Source: Mucilaginibacter sp. (GTDB lineage: Bacteria; Bacteroidota; Bacteroidia; Sphingobacteriales; Sphingobacteriaceae). Taken from it: a stretch of 64,000 nt of DNA. The translations under genes were made by a program, and so were the position numbers. Under the pieces are notes generated by a model that was given only the letters and a program-made list of their open reading frames with translations, was not told the origin of the DNA and ran no database searches. The stretch spans positions 62,001 to 126,000 of the forward strand of contig NZ_JANYGQ010000033.1 of assembly GCF_025359345.1 (NCBI RefSeq), in the 5' to 3' direction. Of the stretch, positions 38,746 to 50,000 are shown one piece after another (position 1 is the stretch's first letter; each line of letters begins with the position of its first letter).

Positions 38746-40470
38746 ATGCGGAAAATTTACTTTCAGGTCATTGCTTTAATTCTCCCCGTTGCTGTGCTGT
38801 TAAGCGCGGAGTCGTGCAAAAAGGGAGGGTTCCTGGCTCCAACCACAACTTCGAACCTAACGGAGGGAACTGTTTTTAAAGACAGTGCCAATACGGAATA
38901 CTTCCTGGCAAATATTTATAGCCAGATAGGGTTTAGTGTAAATGTTATGCGTTTCGGAAACGGTGGCCTCGACGCGGCATCTGACGAATCGGAAATAGGT
39001 AATACCAATATCTCTATAGCAACAGATTGGGCAACGGGAACCATTAACGCAGGTATTGTAAGCGACGATGCTTTCAGTACATGCTACAGTAATATCAGGG
39101 CCGTTAATCAGCTGCTGAAAAATATTAAGACAGTGCCGGTAACTGCATTCAGGAAATCGCAAATGATATCTGAAGCGCGTTTTTTAAGGGCCTGGTACTA
39201 TTTTATTTTATTGGAGCATTACGGCGGTGTGCCACTAGTTGGCGACACGCTTTACACTTACACCGATCATATCCCGGTAAAACGCGCGAATTTTTCTGAT
39301 TGTGTAGACTATATCGTTTCGGAATGTAATGCTGCTGAACAAGCGTTACCTTCTGCGCAAACAGGACTAAATTATGGGCGTGCATCGAGAGGCAGCTGCC
39401 TGGCTTTAATTTCGAGGGTTTTACTATACGCCGCAAGCCCCTTGTTTAATGGTACTACATTGACAACAGGATCGCTGGCATCGGTAGTCGGCTATCCATC
39501 TGCCGACCCTTCCCGATGGCAGAAAGCAGCCGATGCAGCCGCTGCACTGATAGGAGCAAATTCCTACAGTCTTTATACGCAGGACGGCAAACCTGGCAAG
39601 GGTTTTCAAACGCTGTTCGCCCAGCGGTATAACTCAGAATATATTTTTCAATTAATGCGTCCAACGGGCAACGATGACCTTGAGCAGGTTTGGGATCCGC
39701 CTTCACGGTCGGGTGGCGGTGGTGCATTTCCTTACCAGGAAATTGTGGACGCATTCCCGATGGCTAACGGCAAATCGATTACCGATCCAACATCGGGCTA
39801 CGATCCGAATAATCCTTATGCTAATCGTGATCCGCGATTGGACTACTCCATCATTCATGACCAAACAAAACTGGCTATCAGGCTGGGTACAGGCTATGGG
39901 CCGGTAAATATTTACCTGGGCACTTATAATGGCGTGCCTGCCGGCAGCGATGCGGTATACGCTGGTACACCAACTGGGTACTATACTAACAAAATGCTGG
40001 ATACCAATGCCGTATCAACAGATTTAACGCATAACACCAGCAGGTGTTTGCCATTGATCCGTTATGCCGAGATTTTGTTAAACTATGCCGAAGCGCAAAA
40101 CGAAGCAACCGGGCCTACGCCAAATGTTTATTCAGCTGTCGAAAAAATAAGGGAACGCGCCGGGCTTAATCCGTACCAATTGCCCACTGGTTTGAGCAAA
40201 GATGAAATGCGCAAAGTGATCCAGAATGAGCGGCAGATAGAGCTTGCTTTTGAGGGGCACCGCTTTTGGGATGTACGCCGCTGGATGATTGCCGACCAGG
40301 CCGAGAACCAGGAGATGACAGGGATGGAAATTACCCGGACAAATACAACCGTAGCCTACAAACGGTTTAATGTACGCAAGCACAATTTCAGAAAGGCAAT
40401 GTACATGTGGCCTATACCACAAAGCGAATTGGCAAAATCAACCGAACTGGTACAAAACCCGGGCTATTAA
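38746..40470 (+). CDS. SusD/RagB-family outer membrane lipoprotein
   Basis: Glycan-binding partner of a SusC transporter. An in-frame ATG exists at 38692, but ATG 38746 gives a proper lipoprotein signal (MRKIYFQVIALILPVAVLL, Cys near 24), so I use it; the upstream codons overlap the promoter. Family features are the EARFLRAWYYFILLEHYGGVPL segment, YANRDPRLDYSIIHD, RCLPLIRYAEILLNYAEAQNEA and the C-terminal QNERQIELAFEGHRFWDVRRW with final NPGY. Length is 574 residues. Unusually, this SusD gene comes first and is followed by two small lipoproteins and only then by a SusC gene. It heads the operon behind three LacI-type operator copies. Confidence 0.95.
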   Translation: MRKIYFQVIALILPVAVLLSAESCKKGGFLAPTTTSNLTEGTVFKDSANTEYFLANIYSQIGFSVNVMRFGNGGLDAASDESEIGNTNISIATDWATGTINAGIVSDDAFSTCYSNIRAVNQLLKNIKTVPVTAFRKSQMISEARFLRAWYYFILLEHYGGVPLVGDTLYTYTDHIPVKRANFSDCVDYIVSECNAAEQALPSAQTGLNYGRASRGSCLALISRVLLYAASPLFNGTTLTTGSLASVVGYPSADPSRWQKAADAAAALIGANSYSLYTQDGKPGKGFQTLFAQRYNSEYIFQLMRPTGNDDLEQVWDPPSRSGGGGAFPYQEIVDAFPMANGKSITDPTSGYDPNNPYANRDPRLDYSIIHDQTKLAIRLGTGYGPVNIYLGTYNGVPAGSDAVYAGTPTGYYTNKMLDTNAVSTDLTHNTSRCLPLIRYAEILLNYAEAQNEATGPTPNVYSAVEKIRERAGLNPYQLPTGLSKDEMRKVIQNERQIELAFEGHRFWDVRRWMIADQAENQEMTGMEITRTNTTVAYKRFNVRKHNFRKAMYMWPIPQSELAKSTELVQNPGY

Positions 40471-40501
40471 CAATTGACAACAGGATTTAATTCTTTTATA
40501 G

Positions 40502-40945
40502 ATGAAACAGCTTTATAAGCAAACAAAAACTAAGTGGCTGCTGCTATTTTTTGCAGCCATGGCTTTTGCCTCGTGCAAAGTTGAACACCTTACGCCGGCA
40601 AAGGAGTCGGTAAAAGATATCTCGGGCGATTGGGTAGTGATCTCGGCAACACGTAACGGTACAGACCTAATGAGCCTGATAGATTTTTCACAATTCAAGC
40701 TGAGCTTTAAGGATGGCAAGTATACATTGGTCAATAGGTTGCCCTTTCTGGTTAGCAAGGATGGCGCCTACTCTCTTGACGACCCGCAATACCCGTTCAA
40801 AATTAGTTTTACTGCTACGGGCAGCCCGGCAGTTGCCACTGCATTTACCTATCCTATAGTAAATGGCGTAAGGCAGCTAACCTTAACCTTTAGCCCCGGA
40901 TGCCCTAACAATACTTATGTGTACACTTTTAAAAAAGCCAATTAA
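40502..40945 (+). CDS. Small DUF5004-like lipoprotein
   Basis: A 147-residue secreted lipoprotein (signal with FASC, Cys near 25) with a lipocalin-like beta-rich body: GDWVVISATRNG, FKLSFKDGKYTLVNR and LTLTFSPGCPNNTYVYTF. This matches what I know as DUF5004, found in Bacteroidota Sus-type loci beside DUF4961 proteins. It is probably exposed on the cell surface and may bind glycan, but its function is not established. It lies 31 bases after susD and three bases before the DUF4961 gene. Confidence 0.7.
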   Translation: MKQLYKQTKTKWLLLFFAAMAFASCKVEHLTPAKESVKDISGDWVVISATRNGTDLMSLIDFSQFKLSFKDGKYTLVNRLPFLVSKDGAYSLDDPQYPFKISFTATGSPAVATAFTYPIVNGVRQLTLTFSPGCPNNTYVYTFKKAN

Positions 40946-40948
40946 ACG

Positions 40949-41977
40949 ATGAGATCATTTTTACAAATAAAGATAAAAGGCCGCGGTTTTTGGTATGTGT
41001 GCGCTATGTTCGTAATGGGCATTGTGATTACTTGCTGTAGTATCCAGAATTTTTCTGTGGTGCAGCCCGACACGGCAGTGGTAGGTTCAAATGTTGACTT
41101 TAAGGTTCATTTCAAGTTTTCGAACATTTTTGCCAGCCGTACAGAGAATTTTGTTTTTGGCTTTTTGGTGCCAAAAGGCTGGGACGCAGCCCACAATACT
41201 AAAATTAGTTACACCAGTTCGGCAGGTAACGGAAACCTGGTATTGATGCCAGGTACCACGCTTGAACCGCAGGGTAATGGCCTTAACTGGCCTGCCGCGA
41301 TGAAAAAGAAATTTGGGATTGGCGGTAATCTCATCGACGATATGGAATGGGTTGTTTACCAGTCGGACGTTGGTTTTCCGTTGAGCAACGGGGAAGCCAT
41401 TACGGCCGATCTAACAATCAGCGTGAAAGTGGGTGCCGACGGGAATAACACACTTTGTAAACTCGGTTATGTGATTGCCGAATCGTATGATGGCTTGCAC
41501 GATCCGGACGGATTTTTGGATGGTGGTGAAAAATATGAGTATTACGCAGAAACGGTTACCAGCTGTTTTCAGCTTACCGGAGGCCCCGGCGATGTTGTGG
41601 ATTTCTGTAATCCGCAGCTTTCAAGTTACGACCCGCCAAAAACACTGGATAACGACTTTTTTACCATTACCTACGACGGCAACGTGGCAACTACACCGCT
41701 AAATAATGCTGCCGCAGTGTACCTGTGCGCTACCGGCAATACATCCGACGGGAAATCTATAACGGTTTGCGAACAAACTGCCAAAACCAAACTGACACAA
41801 ACGGCGGCAGGCAGTAACCGGTACAAAATAACGTTGTGGCCCCATCAATTTTTTGGATTGTCGGACGCCCAAACGCTTACAAATATGACCTATTACATAA
41901 CGGACGCATCGGGGAGTACCAAGGTAGGTTACGGAAACACAACGGCGCCGTTCGTATATACATTTAAGTGCAAATAA
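40949..41977 (+). CDS. DUF4961-like surface lipoprotein
   Basis: A 342-residue protein with an N-terminal hydrophobic stretch ending in a lipobox-like VITCC (Cys near 32). The body has an Ig/cohesin-like beta region (VVQPDTAVVGSNVDFKVHFK, FGFLVPKGWD) and a second beta domain after a linker near 205-215. I recognise the pattern as DUF4961, which accompanies DUF5004 and SusCD proteins. By position it is a candidate surface glycan-binding protein, like SusE/SusF in other loci, but no binding residues can be named. It is encoded three bases after the DUF5004 gene. Confidence 0.7.
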   Translation: MRSFLQIKIKGRGFWYVCAMFVMGIVITCCSIQNFSVVQPDTAVVGSNVDFKVHFKFSNIFASRTENFVFGFLVPKGWDAAHNTKISYTSSAGNGNLVLMPGTTLEPQGNGLNWPAAMKKKFGIGGNLIDDMEWVVYQSDVGFPLSNGEAITADLTISVKVGADGNNTLCKLGYVIAESYDGLHDPDGFLDGGEKYEYYAETVTSCFQLTGGPGDVVDFCNPQLSSYDPPKTLDNDFFTITYDGNVATTPLNNAAAVYLCATGNTSDGKSITVCEQTAKTKLTQTAAGSNRYKITLWPHQFFGLSDAQTLTNMTYYITDASGSTKVGYGNTTAPFVYTFKCK

Positions 41978-42128
41978 TATAAACCATGAAGAGGTAAACT
42001 ATTGCATTGCAGGCATTGCACACGTCCTTTAATTATAAAATTCAACCCTTTTTAATGTAAGGACAGGGGTGTTATGCAGGTACTAAAATATGTTTTCAAT
42101 TTTTCGCCAACCATTTAAAACTGAAACT

Positions 42129-45100
42129 ATGGCTTATTGCTACTCAAAAAAATGCTTTACAGGATTCATCATACTGATGCTCTTTCTGGTGCAAACCAGC
42201 GCTGCCCTTGCGCAGGATACTACCGCACATGCGGTGGTAAAAACTCCTGGTATGGTAACCGGTAAAGTTATAGACCAGGATGCCCGCCCGCTGAGTGGAG
42301 CAAAGGTTAGTGTAAAACATGGCACCTTAACAGTAATTACAGATGCTAAGGGATACTTTGAAATAAAAGCGGCAACAGGCAGCACACTTGTTTTTACTTA
42401 CCCTTATCACAATGTTGGCGAAGTGAAGGTAAAAGACGACGGCGAGCTAACTGTTCGTTTGCTTGATACCTACCTGCAATCGCCCCAAACAACAGATATC
42501 TTATACGTAACCGTTAAACAGGCGAATTCGCTTGGCGCTGTGTCAACAATTTATACAAACCAGCTTACTACAACGCCTGCATCGTTATATGTATATGCAT
42601 TGCCTGGGCAATTGCCGGGCTTATACACGCAACAGACAAGTGGCTTTACATCGGCACAAACAAGTAACCAAACTGTAAGTGGCCTCTTCACTAACGTCGT
42701 TAATTCGCACAACATTCAGCCGAATGATAACAACGAAATAACGCTTAAAAGCAGGGGACAGAACGTAATAACAGTTATAGACGGCGTTCAGCGCGAGATC
42801 TCTTCTATCGATCCAGAAAGTATCGAGTCGGTTTCGGTATTGAAAGATGCATTGTCAAATATTTTGCTCGGTATCAACAGTTCGAACGGTATTTTGCTGG
42901 TAACTACAAAAAAGGGCAAAGTGGGGGCACCGCGTATTTCGTTTACCGCCCAAACAGGTGTTCAGCAGTCCCTGGGTTTACCAACCCCGCTACCGGCTTA
43001 CCAATACGCTTATTTGTATAACGAGGCTTTACAGAATGACGGTAAGCCGACTATTTATTCGCCTGCTGATTTTGCTGCTTATCGTGACCACTCCGACCCT
43101 TTTGGCCACCCGGATGTTAACTGGTCTAAGACCTTGCTGAAGGAATATTCGCCAATGACAAGCTATCGCCTTAACATAAACGGCGGTACCGAAACTGCAC
43201 GCTACACGGTATCGTTAAACTCGTTCGACCAGGGCGGTATTTTTCAAACAGCAAACTCAATACCCTACAATACCAATAATGATTTGAGCCGCTATATCAT
43301 CAACTCAAACCTGAGTGTTGATGTGACCAAAAAGTTTAAAGTTGATTTGCAATTGTTTGGCCGTATTCAAAATGGAACGGAGCCAGGCGGCGGATATGCC
43401 AATATTTTAAACAGCATTTACAGTACGCCTAATAATGCCTACCCCGTTTATAACCCGAACGGCACATTTGGCGGAACCGCATTTTACACCAACAACCTGC
43501 TTTCGCAAACCGAATATTCGGGATACATTCAAACCAATAGTCATGATGTACTGGCCAATCTTGATTTAAATTACGACCTGGGCAGCTTTGTGAAAGGTCT
43601 CGCATTTAAAGCAAAAGGTAACTTATCCATCGAATCGCAAACGGCTGTAACCCGTAACCTGGAAAACCAGGCATACATATACACGCCGAAAGACAGCAGT
43701 TATGCTGCAGTTGGTACCACAATACCCGAAAGTAATGAGTTTCACACGGTTACCAGTACCCGGTATTCATACGGGCAGGGTGCACTTAGTTACGAACGCA
43801 GTTTCGGTAAAAATAATGTGACCGCTTTATTAATGGCCGATATAAGGCAGGCATCATTAACCTACGACCTTGGTACATCACTTACCAACCGCGCATTTAA
43901 AGCCGGGTATAATTATGATGAAAAATACTTTATAGAAGGTGCGGTTAACAACAGCGGGTACAACCGTTACCCGCCCGGCCACCAGTACGGCTGGTTTTAT
44001 GCTGGCGGAATAGGCTGGCAAATGGGCAAGGAAGATTTTATAAGAAACAATTTCAGCTGGATAGATTCATGGAAATGGCGCGCTACTTATGGTAAAACGG
44101 GCAACGGCAACATTGATAACTACGGTTATTTCGGCTATACACAAACCTATAGTGGAACTTACGGCCAATACCCCCAGGGTACCGACCGCAGCATAGGGAT
44201 GGGCTACCAGGCCGACCCTTTGGCTAATCCTAACATCAGCTGGGAAAACGCACGCAAATTCAACATAGGCGCGGATATCTCGATGTTTAAAGACCGACTC
44301 AAAGTAACTGCTGACTATTATCATGATAAATACTATGATTTGCTGCAGTCCCGCGGAAACAGCATTGCGTTACTTGGCACAAACTATCCGGCTGAAAACC
44401 TGGGGATCAACCTGTACAAAGGTTTTGAACTGTCGGTAACCTATTCAAACCACGTTAATAACTTCAATTACTTTATTTCCGGCAACATGTCCATCCAATC
44501 GTCGAAAGTGTTATTTGCCGACGAGGAGTCATTGCCTTATCCCTGGGTTAAACGAACAGGCCAGCCGGTTGGTACCCTGTTCGGGTACACAGCACTTGGG
44601 TTTTTCCAGACACAACAGGAAGCAAACGCAGGCCCAACAACTGTTGCCTATACCGCAAAACCGGGTGATATTAAATATAAAGACCTTAATAGCGATGGTG
44701 TGATTGACCAGTTTGATATGTCGCCTATTGCAGGTACCAAACCGCTTATATTTTTTGGAACCACTGTAGGGTTTAATTACAAAGGCTTTAGCTTAACCGC
44801 AATAATACAAGGGGTAACCAACCGCCAGATCAGCATCAATGATAACGAATACAACGGGTTTGCGGGATTAGGGCTATTTGGAGCGCCATTTACAGGCCAG
44901 GGCTACGAGGGGTTAAACTCGAGGTGGACACCGGAAACAGCCAATACCGCATTACTGCCAAGGCTGTCATTAGGTAACTCCAATAACACGGCCCCTTCAT
45001 CATTCTATATCCACTCGGGAAATTACCTGAGGTTAAAGAACGCCGAGCTGGGTTATACACTGCCATACCTGGTTAGCAAAAAATTAAGACTATCGAGCAT

Positions 45101-45245
45101 AAGAGTGTTTGTGAACGGCGAGAACCTGGCAACGCTATCGGGCTTTAAAGGCCTCGATCCGGAAGTTTATTTCGGCAACCCGTTAAACTATAATCCATAT
45201 CCAATTCAGCGCGTGGTAAACGCCGGTGTAAGTGTTAAGCTTTAA
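42129..45245 (+). CDS. SusC/RagA-family TonB-dependent transporter (divergent plug)
   Basis: Outer-membrane oligosaccharide transporter. An upstream in-frame ATG lies at 42090, but ATG 42129 (MAYCYSKKCFTGFIILMLFL..AALAQ) gives the better signal peptide. A carboxypeptidase-regulatory-like domain follows (GKVIDQDARPLSGAKVSV). The plug is less standard than in the other two SusC proteins: the usual NEVVVVGYG segment is replaced by DILYVTVKQANSLG and the GxxPG region is YALPGQLPGLYTQQ. VTVIDGVQREISSIDPES and SVLKDALSNILLG are still clear. The barrel ends in VSVKL. The length is 1038 residues from this start. It is followed 26 bases later by a SusD gene. Confidence 0.94.
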   Translation: MAYCYSKKCFTGFIILMLFLVQTSAALAQDTTAHAVVKTPGMVTGKVIDQDARPLSGAKVSVKHGTLTVITDAKGYFEIKAATGSTLVFTYPYHNVGEVKVKDDGELTVRLLDTYLQSPQTTDILYVTVKQANSLGAVSTIYTNQLTTTPASLYVYALPGQLPGLYTQQTSGFTSAQTSNQTVSGLFTNVVNSHNIQPNDNNEITLKSRGQNVITVIDGVQREISSIDPESIESVSVLKDALSNILLGINSSNGILLVTTKKGKVGAPRISFTAQTGVQQSLGLPTPLPAYQYAYLYNEALQNDGKPTIYSPADFAAYRDHSDPFGHPDVNWSKTLLKEYSPMTSYRLNINGGTETARYTVSLNSFDQGGIFQTANSIPYNTNNDLSRYIINSNLSVDVTKKFKVDLQLFGRIQNGTEPGGGYANILNSIYSTPNNAYPVYNPNGTFGGTAFYTNNLLSQTEYSGYIQTNSHDVLANLDLNYDLGSFVKGLAFKAKGNLSIESQTAVTRNLENQAYIYTPKDSSYAAVGTTIPESNEFHTVTSTRYSYGQGALSYERSFGKNNVTALLMADIRQASLTYDLGTSLTNRAFKAGYNYDEKYFIEGAVNNSGYNRYPPGHQYGWFYAGGIGWQMGKEDFIRNNFSWIDSWKWRATYGKTGNGNIDNYGYFGYTQTYSGTYGQYPQGTDRSIGMGYQADPLANPNISWENARKFNIGADISMFKDRLKVTADYYHDKYYDLLQSRGNSIALLGTNYPAENLGINLYKGFELSVTYSNHVNNFNYFISGNMSIQSSKVLFADEESLPYPWVKRTGQPVGTLFGYTALGFFQTQQEANAGPTTVAYTAKPGDIKYKDLNSDGVIDQFDMSPIAGTKPLIFFGTTVGFNYKGFSLTAIIQGVTNRQISINDNEYNGFAGLGLFGAPFTGQGYEGLNSRWTPETANTALLPRLSLGNSNNTAPSSFYIHSGNYLRLKNAELGYTLPYLVSKKLRLSSIRVFVNGENLATLSGFKGLDPEVYFGNPLNYNPYPIQRVVNAGVSVKL

Positions 45246-45271
45246 TTTTTGATTGGTTAAAATTTGAAATT

Positions 45272-46990
45272 ATGAAGAATTACAAAAATATAATAGGCCT
45301 TATTTTACTGGTGCTGGCTTTTAATGCATGTAAAAAGTACGAACAATTCCCGGTGGATAAAGTGCCCATTAACATCGTATTTGATAAATACGATTCGCTG
45401 GGTACCAACGCACACTCGTATTTGAATACCATTTACTCGATGGTTAGAAACGGACGGAACGCAGTAGGCGGCGACTATCTTGACGCGGCAAGCGACGACG
45501 CAGTTTCATCGGCAGCAGGAAGTTCAAACCCGGTTACCATAATTTCAACCGGCTCATATAACTCATTAAACCTTCCGGGTGATGAAAACGTATGGTCGGG
45601 TACTAAGAGCTACTGGGCGGGCATCAGGATGTGTAACGAGTTTGTAAGCAATATTGATATCGTACCTGTTCAGCAAACATACAATGGTGTTTCCATGAAA
45701 TTTGCATGGAAGGCTGAAGCCAGGTTTTTACGCGCTATGTTTTATTTTGAGCTTGTAAAACGTTATGGCGGCGTGCCTTTGTTGGGCGATAAGGTTTACA
45801 CGCTTTCTGATAACATTGCATTACCACGCAATACATTTGAAGATTGCATTAAATATATTGTTAGCGAATGCGATGCCATAAAGGGCTCTATGCTAACCTC
45901 GCCGATTATTTCGCCAAATGCTTATTATGGCAGGGCTGCCCAGGGCGCAGCTATGGCATTAAAATCGCGTGCTTTGTTATATGCGGCCAGCCCGCTTTTT
46001 AACGGCGGCAATATTGATGGATCGAACTCGCTGACAGGTTATACCAACAATAGCGTTGACCGGTGGAAACAGGCAGCAACAGCCGCAAAGGACGTAATGA
46101 GCCTGGGTTCGTACCAACTCGATAATAGCTATACTGATGTGTTTCTGACACAGAATAACGCAGAGGTAATATTCATCAGGCAAGGCGATAACGGTACATC
46201 GGTTGATGGTGCGAATGGCCCTGTAGGTTTCCCCGGCGCAAACGCTGCGGGAAGGACGAGCCCAACACAGGAGTTGGCCGAAGCCTACCCGATGAACAAC
46301 GGTTTGCCGATCACCGACCCGGCTTCGGGTTATAACCCTGATCAACCTTATCTGAATCGTGACCCGCGCTTGTCTTACAACCTGCTATACAACGGGGCAC
46401 CATGGTTAAATACAACCCTGGCCACTTACGAGGGCGGCCAAAGCAAACCCAATAATAACCAACAGCAAACGCTTACCAGCTACTATGCGCGCAAGTTTAT
46501 GGGGAATTTTCAATTTACCAGTGCCTATAGCGCGCACAGTGAAGATTGGGTGGTATTCCGTTATGCTGAAATATTGCTCAATTACGCCGAAGCTGAAAAC
46601 GAAACCACCACTACTGCCCAGGCCGATGTTTATGATGCCTTATTTAAACTGAGATCGCGCGCCGGGATTGCACAGGGAAGCGATGGTATGTATGGCCTGA
46701 AGCCTGGATTGACGCAGGCGGAAATGCGTGCGGTAATTCAAAACGAGCGGCGCGTTGAGCTTGCATTTGAAGAGAGCCGCTACTTTGATATTCGCAGATG
46801 GAAGATAGCTGAAACGATAATGAACCAGCCGCGAAAAGGCGAAACCATATTTCAGTCGGGCCCGGTGTTTACTTATAATGCCATAAATGTGCTCACAACA
46901 AAATTTGTAGCGCCCAAAATGTACCTGTACCCTATACCGTACGACGAGGTGCTAAAGAACCCGAATATGAAACAAAACCCTGGATGGTAG
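45272..46990 (+). CDS. SusD/RagB-family outer membrane lipoprotein
   Basis: Glycan-binding lipoprotein of 572 residues with a clear lipobox (LAFNAC, Cys near 20). Family hallmarks are EARFLRAMFYFELVKRYGGVPL, LNRDPRLSYNLLYNGAPW, WVVFRYAEILLNYAEAENE and QNERRVELAFEESRYFDIRRW, ending QNPGW. It lies 26 bases after the divergent SusC gene and 34 bases before the next SusC gene, so it could pair with either. It shares the general layout of the SusD at 38746 but only moderate similarity. Confidence 0.95.
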   Translation: MKNYKNIIGLILLVLAFNACKKYEQFPVDKVPINIVFDKYDSLGTNAHSYLNTIYSMVRNGRNAVGGDYLDAASDDAVSSAAGSSNPVTIISTGSYNSLNLPGDENVWSGTKSYWAGIRMCNEFVSNIDIVPVQQTYNGVSMKFAWKAEARFLRAMFYFELVKRYGGVPLLGDKVYTLSDNIALPRNTFEDCIKYIVSECDAIKGSMLTSPIISPNAYYGRAAQGAAMALKSRALLYAASPLFNGGNIDGSNSLTGYTNNSVDRWKQAATAAKDVMSLGSYQLDNSYTDVFLTQNNAEVIFIRQGDNGTSVDGANGPVGFPGANAAGRTSPTQELAEAYPMNNGLPITDPASGYNPDQPYLNRDPRLSYNLLYNGAPWLNTTLATYEGGQSKPNNNQQQTLTSYYARKFMGNFQFTSAYSAHSEDWVVFRYAEILLNYAEAENETTTTAQADVYDALFKLRSRAGIAQGSDGMYGLKPGLTQAEMRAVIQNERRVELAFEESRYFDIRRWKIAETIMNQPRKGETIFQSGPVFTYNAINVLTTKFVAPKMYLYPIPYDEVLKNPNMKQNPGW

Positions 46991-47024
46991 TTAAAACTCA
47001 CATTAACCAATTAATCACGACATT

Positions 47025-50000
47025 ATGAGAAGAATAATACTTTTCTTTCAAATTATAATCATGCTGCCTTTTGCATTACATGCGCAGACCAGGCAGATAA
47101 CGGGTACCGTGCGGGATTTGGGCGGATCGTTACCGGGGGCTGCTGTTACAGAAAAAGGTGTGGCAAATAATGGAACCATTACGGACAACAACGGGCATTT
47201 TGCACTGACGTTGAGAGGCACCTCGGAGGTGATCGTTGTGCGTTTTTTGGGATACGTTGCGCAGGAGATCAATGTAACTAACAAAACATCGGTTGATGTA
47301 ACCATGCAATCAAATAATAATGGTCTCGATGAAGTAACCATTATAGGTTTTACGCCCCAAAAGCGTATTACGAGCACCGGTGCGTCGAGTACCATTTCGG
47401 CGGCTGATATACGTACTGTTCCAACTGCCAATGTTCAGAATGCGCTGATGGGTAAACTACCGGGCTTTTTCTCTCAGCAGTCGTCAGGTCAGCCGGGTAA
47501 GGATGCTTCTGATTTTTTTATCAGGGGTGTAAGCTCGCTTAACGCCAATGGTAACCAGCCGCTGATATTGGTTGATGACATCGAATACAGCTACGACCAG
47601 TTGCAGCAAATAAATGTGAACGAGATTGAGAACATCACGATATTAAAAGATGCGTCGACAACTGCCATATACGGTATTAAGGGCGCAAATGGCGTATTGG
47701 TTGTAACCACCCGCCGCGGCAGGGCTGGCAGACCTAAGATTAATTTAAGAACGGAAGGCGGTCTGCAGAACCCAACGATCACCCCTAAATTCCTCGATTC
47801 ATACAATACAGCGCTGTTAATAAACGAGGCTTTTGCTAACGACGGGCTGACACCTGCATTTACCCAGCAAGACCTTAACTTATTTAAAGATGGCAGCGAT
47901 CCCTATGGCCACCCGAATGTTGACTGGTATAACAAAATCTTTAAAAAATACTCTTACCAGGCCGACGCCAACCTCGATATATCAGGCGGCAACCAGGCCG
48001 TAAAATATTTTATTTCGGGCGGTGCGCTGTCGCAAAATGGCCTTAACCGCGATTTTGAAGACCCCACCGACCAGGTTAACACCAACTATTATTTTAAACG
48101 CTACAACTTCCGCTCGAACATTGACTTGAAAGCCAATAAAACCCTTGATCTGCGTTTGGATATTACCACCCGCTTCTCAGACATCAACCAACCAGGGTCG
48201 GAAAATGCGGTTAATGGAATCTATAACTTTACACAGGAAACACCATTTTCGGCCCCATTTCTAAATCCGAATGGAAGCTTTGCCTATAACTATTCCAGGT
48301 TTACGCCAAGCGCCCTGCCGACGCTAAATGCTCGCCTTGCAGGCGATGGTTACCAACATTTCAGGAGGACAGATTTTAACACGCTATTTGGAGCAGTGCA
48401 AAAGCTGGATAACATTACACAGGGCCTTTCTGCAACTGCCCGTATCGCCTATGCAAGCACTGATCAATTTTCCCGTGGCGTAAGTAACTTTGGTAACTTT
48501 CCGTCATACCATTACGATCCTGTACATAATAGCTATTCATTAAAACCCAATGCACCTTACGTATTCGGTACTTATTTATACTTTGGCAACACCAATATCT
48601 ATAATACCAATTTAAACATTCAGCTGTTTTCGAACTATGACCGCTCTTTTGGTAAGAACCATTATACAGGCCTGCTTTTACTCAACCAGCAATCATATAC
48701 GCAATATGCCAACGCCGATGGTAACGGCAACCCAAATCTTGCGTCTTCAGACGTCGGTGTTCCGCAGAAGTTTCGCGGTATATCGGGTAAAGCCGGCTAC
48801 GATTACGACGGGAAGTTCCTGATAGACTTAAACGTTGCCTATAACGGTACCGACCGTTTTTCGGCAGCGCACCGCTACGGGTTTTTCCCGGCACTTGGTG
48901 TGGGTTATAACATAGCCAGGGAAAAATTCTTTAAGGATGCGTTCCCGACATTCAGCCTGTTTAAAATCAGGGGTTCGTTCGGTTTGCTTGGGTCAGACGC
49001 TGCTCCAGGTAACCGCTATGTTTACACACAAACGTATAATAAAGGAGGTGGCTACAACTTTGGCGAAAGCCAGACGCCTTACACTACAATATCAGAAGGC
49101 GCCCTGGGCAATAGCAATGTGGTGTGGGAAAAGAACAGGAAAGCAGATATTGGTTTAGATATGAACCTGCTGAATGATAAGCTGTCGGCAACTATCGATG
49201 TGTTCCATGATGTACGTTATGATCAGTTGATTACACCTGGTGGCATAACCGAAGTTTTGGGTGTAGGTTTACCGGCAATTAACATAGGCCGCGTACAAAA
49301 TCAAGGTTTCGACGGCCAGATTAGCTATCACAATACCATCGGCGCTGTTCAATATAACACAGCGCTCGTTTTCTCGTACGCAAAAAACAAAATATTGTAT
49401 GAAAGTGAAGCATCACCGGCCTACCCATGGCTGCTGCGTACAGGGCATTCAATAGGCCAGCCATTTGGTTACCATTCCTTAGGTTATTATACCGAGGCCG
49501 ATGTTACTGAAATTGCTAACTACAAAGCATCGCACGCCGGTTTAAATACCGGTAATGCCATTGCCATACCTGATAACGGCCTGCCGGTACAAGCCGGTGA
49601 CTTAAGGTACCAGGATTTAAATGGTGACGGTGTAATAAATGTTTATGACCAACGCGCAATTGGTAACCCTAACCTGCCAAATACTACGCTTGGCTTATCG
49701 TTGGGAGTTGCGTACAAAGGTTTTAGTATCAATGTGCTGTTCCAGGGGTCGTTTAACTACAGCTTTATATTGTCAGGAACAGCTATTGAGCCTTTCCAAA
49801 GTCAATTCCAGCCAATCGACCTGCAGAGGTGGACGCCTGCAACCGCGGCCAGTGCCGAATTCCCAAGGCTAACCTCGGTACCAGGAACGGTTAACAGCCC
49901 ATCAGCTTACCCCTCGGATTACTGGCTGATAAACGCCTACTACGTGCGGTTAAAAACAGTCGACATTGGTTACCAGCTGCCAAGCAAATTACTGCCATTT